From positions 1 through 43,381 of the forward strand of contig SVNR01000024.1 in the NCBI GenBank assembly GCA_015066815.1: 43,381 bases of DNA, read 5' to 3'. The notes under the pieces are model-generated. The model saw only the letters and a program-made list of their open reading frames with translations. It was not told where the DNA came from and did not search any database. The position numbers and the translations under genes were made by a program. Numbering within the stretch: the first letter of the stretch is position 1; each line of letters opens with the position of its first letter. Below are positions 41,107 through 43,381 of this stretch, piece by piece. Source of the stretch: Ruminococcus sp. Its GTDB lineage: Bacteria; Bacillota; Clostridia; Oscillospirales; Ruminococcaceae.

Positions 41107-43103
41107 ATGAACTTAAAAGAATCTTTGATCAAAAGACGATTTTTTTTCTTATCATTCTTATGATCATAAATGCAGGATTGTTTATGATGTCTTTTAGTGC
41201 AGAAAAAGATATAACGCTTACAGGAAAAGAACTTGAAAGCTATATAGACGGATATCACGAGTTTCTGAAAATGACAAAAGAAAACAGTAATAATATGTCT
41301 ATGCTCAATATGTACAGAGAAGGCTTTGTGGCAGACAATATCAGAAAAACTGCCCGGGCTTATTCCGGACTTGAAAACATAACTGTAAGTGCCGGTGAAA
41401 ACAGGGGTATTGTTTTGTTTCTGGAATACAAGCTTACAGATGTTATTATTATTGCATTTCTTATGATTATATCTATCAGGTTTTTACAGGAAAGAAAAAA
41501 AGGCATAGTAAATCTGATAAGAAGTACGGTCAAGGGAAGAGGTGAGCTTTATTTTTGCAGGGTCTTGATACTTTTATTTTCATCGATCGTTCTGGGGTTA
41601 GCCATGTATGGTGTAAATTTTATAGTAATGATGATTTCATTCGGGCAAACAGATGTATCAAGGATGATACAGTCGTTACCTGAGTTTATGCAGTGTCATT
41701 ATGCTATAACGATTTTTGAATATATTCTGATATCACTTGCTTTAAAGATTTTTGCTTGTTTTTTACTGGGACTAATGTTTTATACTGTTATAAGTATTCT
41801 GGAAACAGGTATTGCATATACAGTTTCAGCGATATATATAATTGCGGAATTTCTCTGTTATAACCTTATTATCCCTGTGTCTTCGTTTAATTTTTTTAAG
41901 TACATAAATATTGTTTCAATTATAAATTGCGAGTATTTTCTCTCAGTCTGTCAGAATATAAATATTTTCGGAAAGGCAGTTCCGGCTTTAAGTTGTAATA
42001 TATTTTTTATCGTAGTAACATTGTTTTTTATTATCATATGCGGATTTTTTATTCATGATAAAATGTATATAAGACATAAGGGATTTTTTAAGAGCATATC
42101 CGGAAAGTTAAGCAGTATTGCAGAAAAATCTGCATTTCAAAGAACACTCAGAGGGTGGGAGAGTTATAAACTTCTTGTAAAACAGGGAGGTCTGATATTT
42201 TTAATGGTTGCTTTCTTTCTTGCTTTATCATCATCAATAAAATATGATTATATTTACAAGATAAATTTTCATGAACAAAAATGGTATGAAAAATTTGAAG
42301 GTGTAATTACAGAAGAAACACTTATAAGTTCGGAAAAGATATTAGAAAACCTTGAAGACAGGATAGAAGCATATCAGGAGAAAATAGAAAATCTGATGTC
42401 GCAGGAAGAATATAATCAAAACACTCTTTCTCATTATATACAATATCTTTCTGAGACAACAGAAGAACGAGACGCATTGCTTCCGGTTTTAGAAAATATT
42501 CGTGATGGTTATGAGTATACAAAGAGAACAGGAAACGTAATAAATCTTATACAGCCATATTCATATGATCTTCTGCTTAACAAGGACAAACAGACACAAA
42601 ACAGGGCGTCGTTATATATACTTATAGGAATTGCAGCTGTTGTATCCGGCGTATTTGCGTATGAAGGACAAAACAATATGAACAATACCCTCAAATCCTC
42701 GCGACGTGGGCGACGGTTACTTACATTTATTAAGACAAGTGTTGTTTGTGAAGTTAGCGTATGTATATGTATTTTTATTCATCTTATTCAGTTTGTACAG
42801 ATCGGGAATTTTATGGAGTACAATAATCCTGATGTACCTGTTCAGAGCCTTATGTTTATGCGGGATTTTGAATTGTATATAAGTATCCGGGAGTTTTTGA
42901 TTTTGTTATTTGGTGTGAGAGCTGTTTTTGCTTGTGTTATCGGATGTGCATGTGCGTTGATAAGCAGATTTTCAACTGATACAGCAACAGCAACTGTTGT
43001 TTCATTGTTTATTTTTGCAGTACCGTCTGTATTTTCAGAGATAATTCCGGGTGAATACTTTGTAAGTTGTGTGTATTTGTTGAGTGGTGAAATAATTATG
43101 TGA
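41103..43103 (+). CDS. ABC transporter permease, probably missing its last helix
   Basis: The 666-residue permease has two similar halves. Each has a first helix (about 12-31; about 356-372), an extracellular domain (about 32-110; about 373-498) and several further helices. The first half includes NNMSMLNMY, IRKTARAYSGLENI and SFNFFKYINIVSI and matches the sensor of the kinase upstream. In the first half a final helix follows (about 298-316), but the second half stops at LLSGEIIM, just where that helix would begin. The stop codon lies inside the right copy of the 18-bp repeat, so the gene may be truncated at a recombination point. The start overlaps the ATPase stop. Confidence 0.85.
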   Translation: MNELKRIFDQKTIFFLIILMIINAGLFMMSFSAEKDITLTGKELESYIDGYHEFLKMTKENSNNMSMLNMYREGFVADNIRKTARAYSGLENITVSAGENRGIVLFLEYKLTDVIIIAFLMIISIRFLQERKKGIVNLIRSTVKGRGELYFCRVLILLFSSIVLGLAMYGVNFIVMMISFGQTDVSRMIQSLPEFMQCHYAITIFEYILISLALKIFACFLLGLMFYTVISILETGIAYTVSAIYIIAEFLCYNLIIPVSSFNFFKYINIVSIINCEYFLSVCQNINIFGKAVPALSCNIFFIVVTLFFIIICGFFIHDKMYIRHKGFFKSISGKLSSIAEKSAFQRTLRGWESYKLLVKQGGLIFLMVAFFLALSSSIKYDYIYKINFHEQKWYEKFEGVITEETLISSEKILENLEDRIEAYQEKIENLMSQEEYNQNTLSHYIQYLSETTEERDALLPVLENIRDGYEYTKRTGNVINLIQPYSYDLLLNKDKQTQNRASLYILIGIAAVVSGVFAYEGQNNMNNTLKSSRRGRRLLTFIKTSVVCEVSVCICIFIHLIQFVQIGNFMEYNNPDVPVQSLMFMRDFELYISIREFLILLFGVRAVFACVIGCACALISRFSTDTATATVVSLFIFAVPSVFSEIIPGEYFVSCVYLLSGEIIM

Positions 43104-43119
43104 TTTTTGCAATTGTTAA
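43102..43119 (+). repeat. Right copy of the exact 18-bp direct repeat
   Basis: It is identical to 36165-36182 and overlaps the last two bases of the permease stop codon. Confidence 0.7.
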
Positions 43120-43242
43120 TTGACCTTTGCTTTTATAAAAAATATATGCTATAACCCGAGTTTTACACTTTGAGTACAAAAAACAGTTCTAAACCACGTA
43201 AAACCTAATTGTAAACAATTTATTAATTGTTATTGCAAGTTA

Positions 43243-43271
43243 TTGCATTTCTGCTTGAAATATGATATAAT
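43243..43271 (+). promoter_or_regulatory. Promoter of the gene at the right edge
   Basis: TTGCAT (43243-43248) and TATAAT (43266-43271) are 17 bases apart, about 33 bases before the ATG at 43304. Confidence 0.65.
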
Positions 43272-43303
43272 ATATTTACATCTATTTATCAAAGGGGATC
43301 GCA

Positions 43304-43381
43304 ATGATATCAAAACACAAAATAAAATATAAAGACGGAACATATAAAACAAATGTCAGAATTGTAGAAGGATATCGCCCA
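43304..43381 (+). CDS. 5' end of a probable transposase gene (cut by the window)
   Basis: Twenty-six codons are visible, starting MISKHKIKYKDG and ending VRIVEGYRP. AAAGGGGA lies before the ATG. The pattern of a short basic strand, then VEGYRP, resembles the N terminus of IS1634-like DDE transposases, but the fragment is short and this is a tentative match. Its position just beyond the 18-bp repeat fits an insertion hotspot. Confidence 0.5.
   Translation, partial: MISKHKIKYKDGTYKTNVRIVEGYRP

Overview
The window looks like chromosomal DNA of an anaerobic, gut-type Firmicute, most likely a Ruminococcus or close relative. The evidence is a C-terminal type I dockerin on a secreted GH25 protein, a solitary [FeFe]-hydrogenase-like protein, D-lactate dehydrogenase, LPxTG/sortase pili, strong TTGACA-17-TATAAT promoters, AT-rich intergenic DNA and a cobalamin riboswitch. 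I saw no rRNA, tRNA or CRISPR. The genus call is inference.

Layout. (1) 1-5000: cysK and an orphan trpB, convergent, with a cassette between them (cobalamin riboswitch, exported CbiK-type cobaltochelatase, membrane-anchored surface protein). A ~140-bp direct repeat flanks the cassette and contains the old cysK/trpB junction, so the cassette looks inserted or formed by duplication. (2) 5000-6650: a sodium:amino-acid symporter. (3) 6900-18500: a sortase pilus operon on one strong promoter: small coiled-coil protein, dedicated signal peptidase I, giant tip adhesin (~1984 aa), major pilin, class C sortase, minor pilin, second sortase. (4) 18500-24050: metabolic and regulatory genes: ldhA, an Hpt protein, lrgAB with a LysR regulator, a SemiSWEET-like protein, an unknown anchored protein and an orphan LytTR regulator. 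(5) 24200-28900: a lipoprotein with a beta-helix-like carbohydrate-binding domain and a 45-bp tandem repeat tail, a GH25-SH3-dockerin protein, and an aldo/keto reductase. (6) 28900-36100: hydrogenase-like protein, thyX, a DJ-1/5-FCL/mltG operon, a U32 protein and an SDR. (7) 36200-43120: an AT-rich island with a LytTR regulator, GHKL kinase, lipoprotein, ABC ATPase and ABC permease, flanked by an exact 18-bp direct repeat. The 5' end of a probable transposase gene follows.

Most interesting points. The membrane sensor of the kinase at 37055-38848 appears homologous to the first half of the ABC permease at 41103-43103. They align without gaps, at a constant offset, for about 100 residues, which suggests a permease-derived sensor fused to a GHKL kinase inside a self-contained sensing/transport module. 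The tip adhesin seems to carry a Cna_B domain split by roughly 890 residues of other modules. A family of short palindromes (element A), often joined to a conserved hairpin (element B), recurs through the window. Element B sits just upstream of the Shine-Dalgarno sequence of several unrelated genes. The Hpt gene and the orphan LytTR gene share an almost identical promoter with tandem TTAACA-like boxes.

All coordinates and motifs were read by eye. Family names rest on motif recognition, not on database searches.
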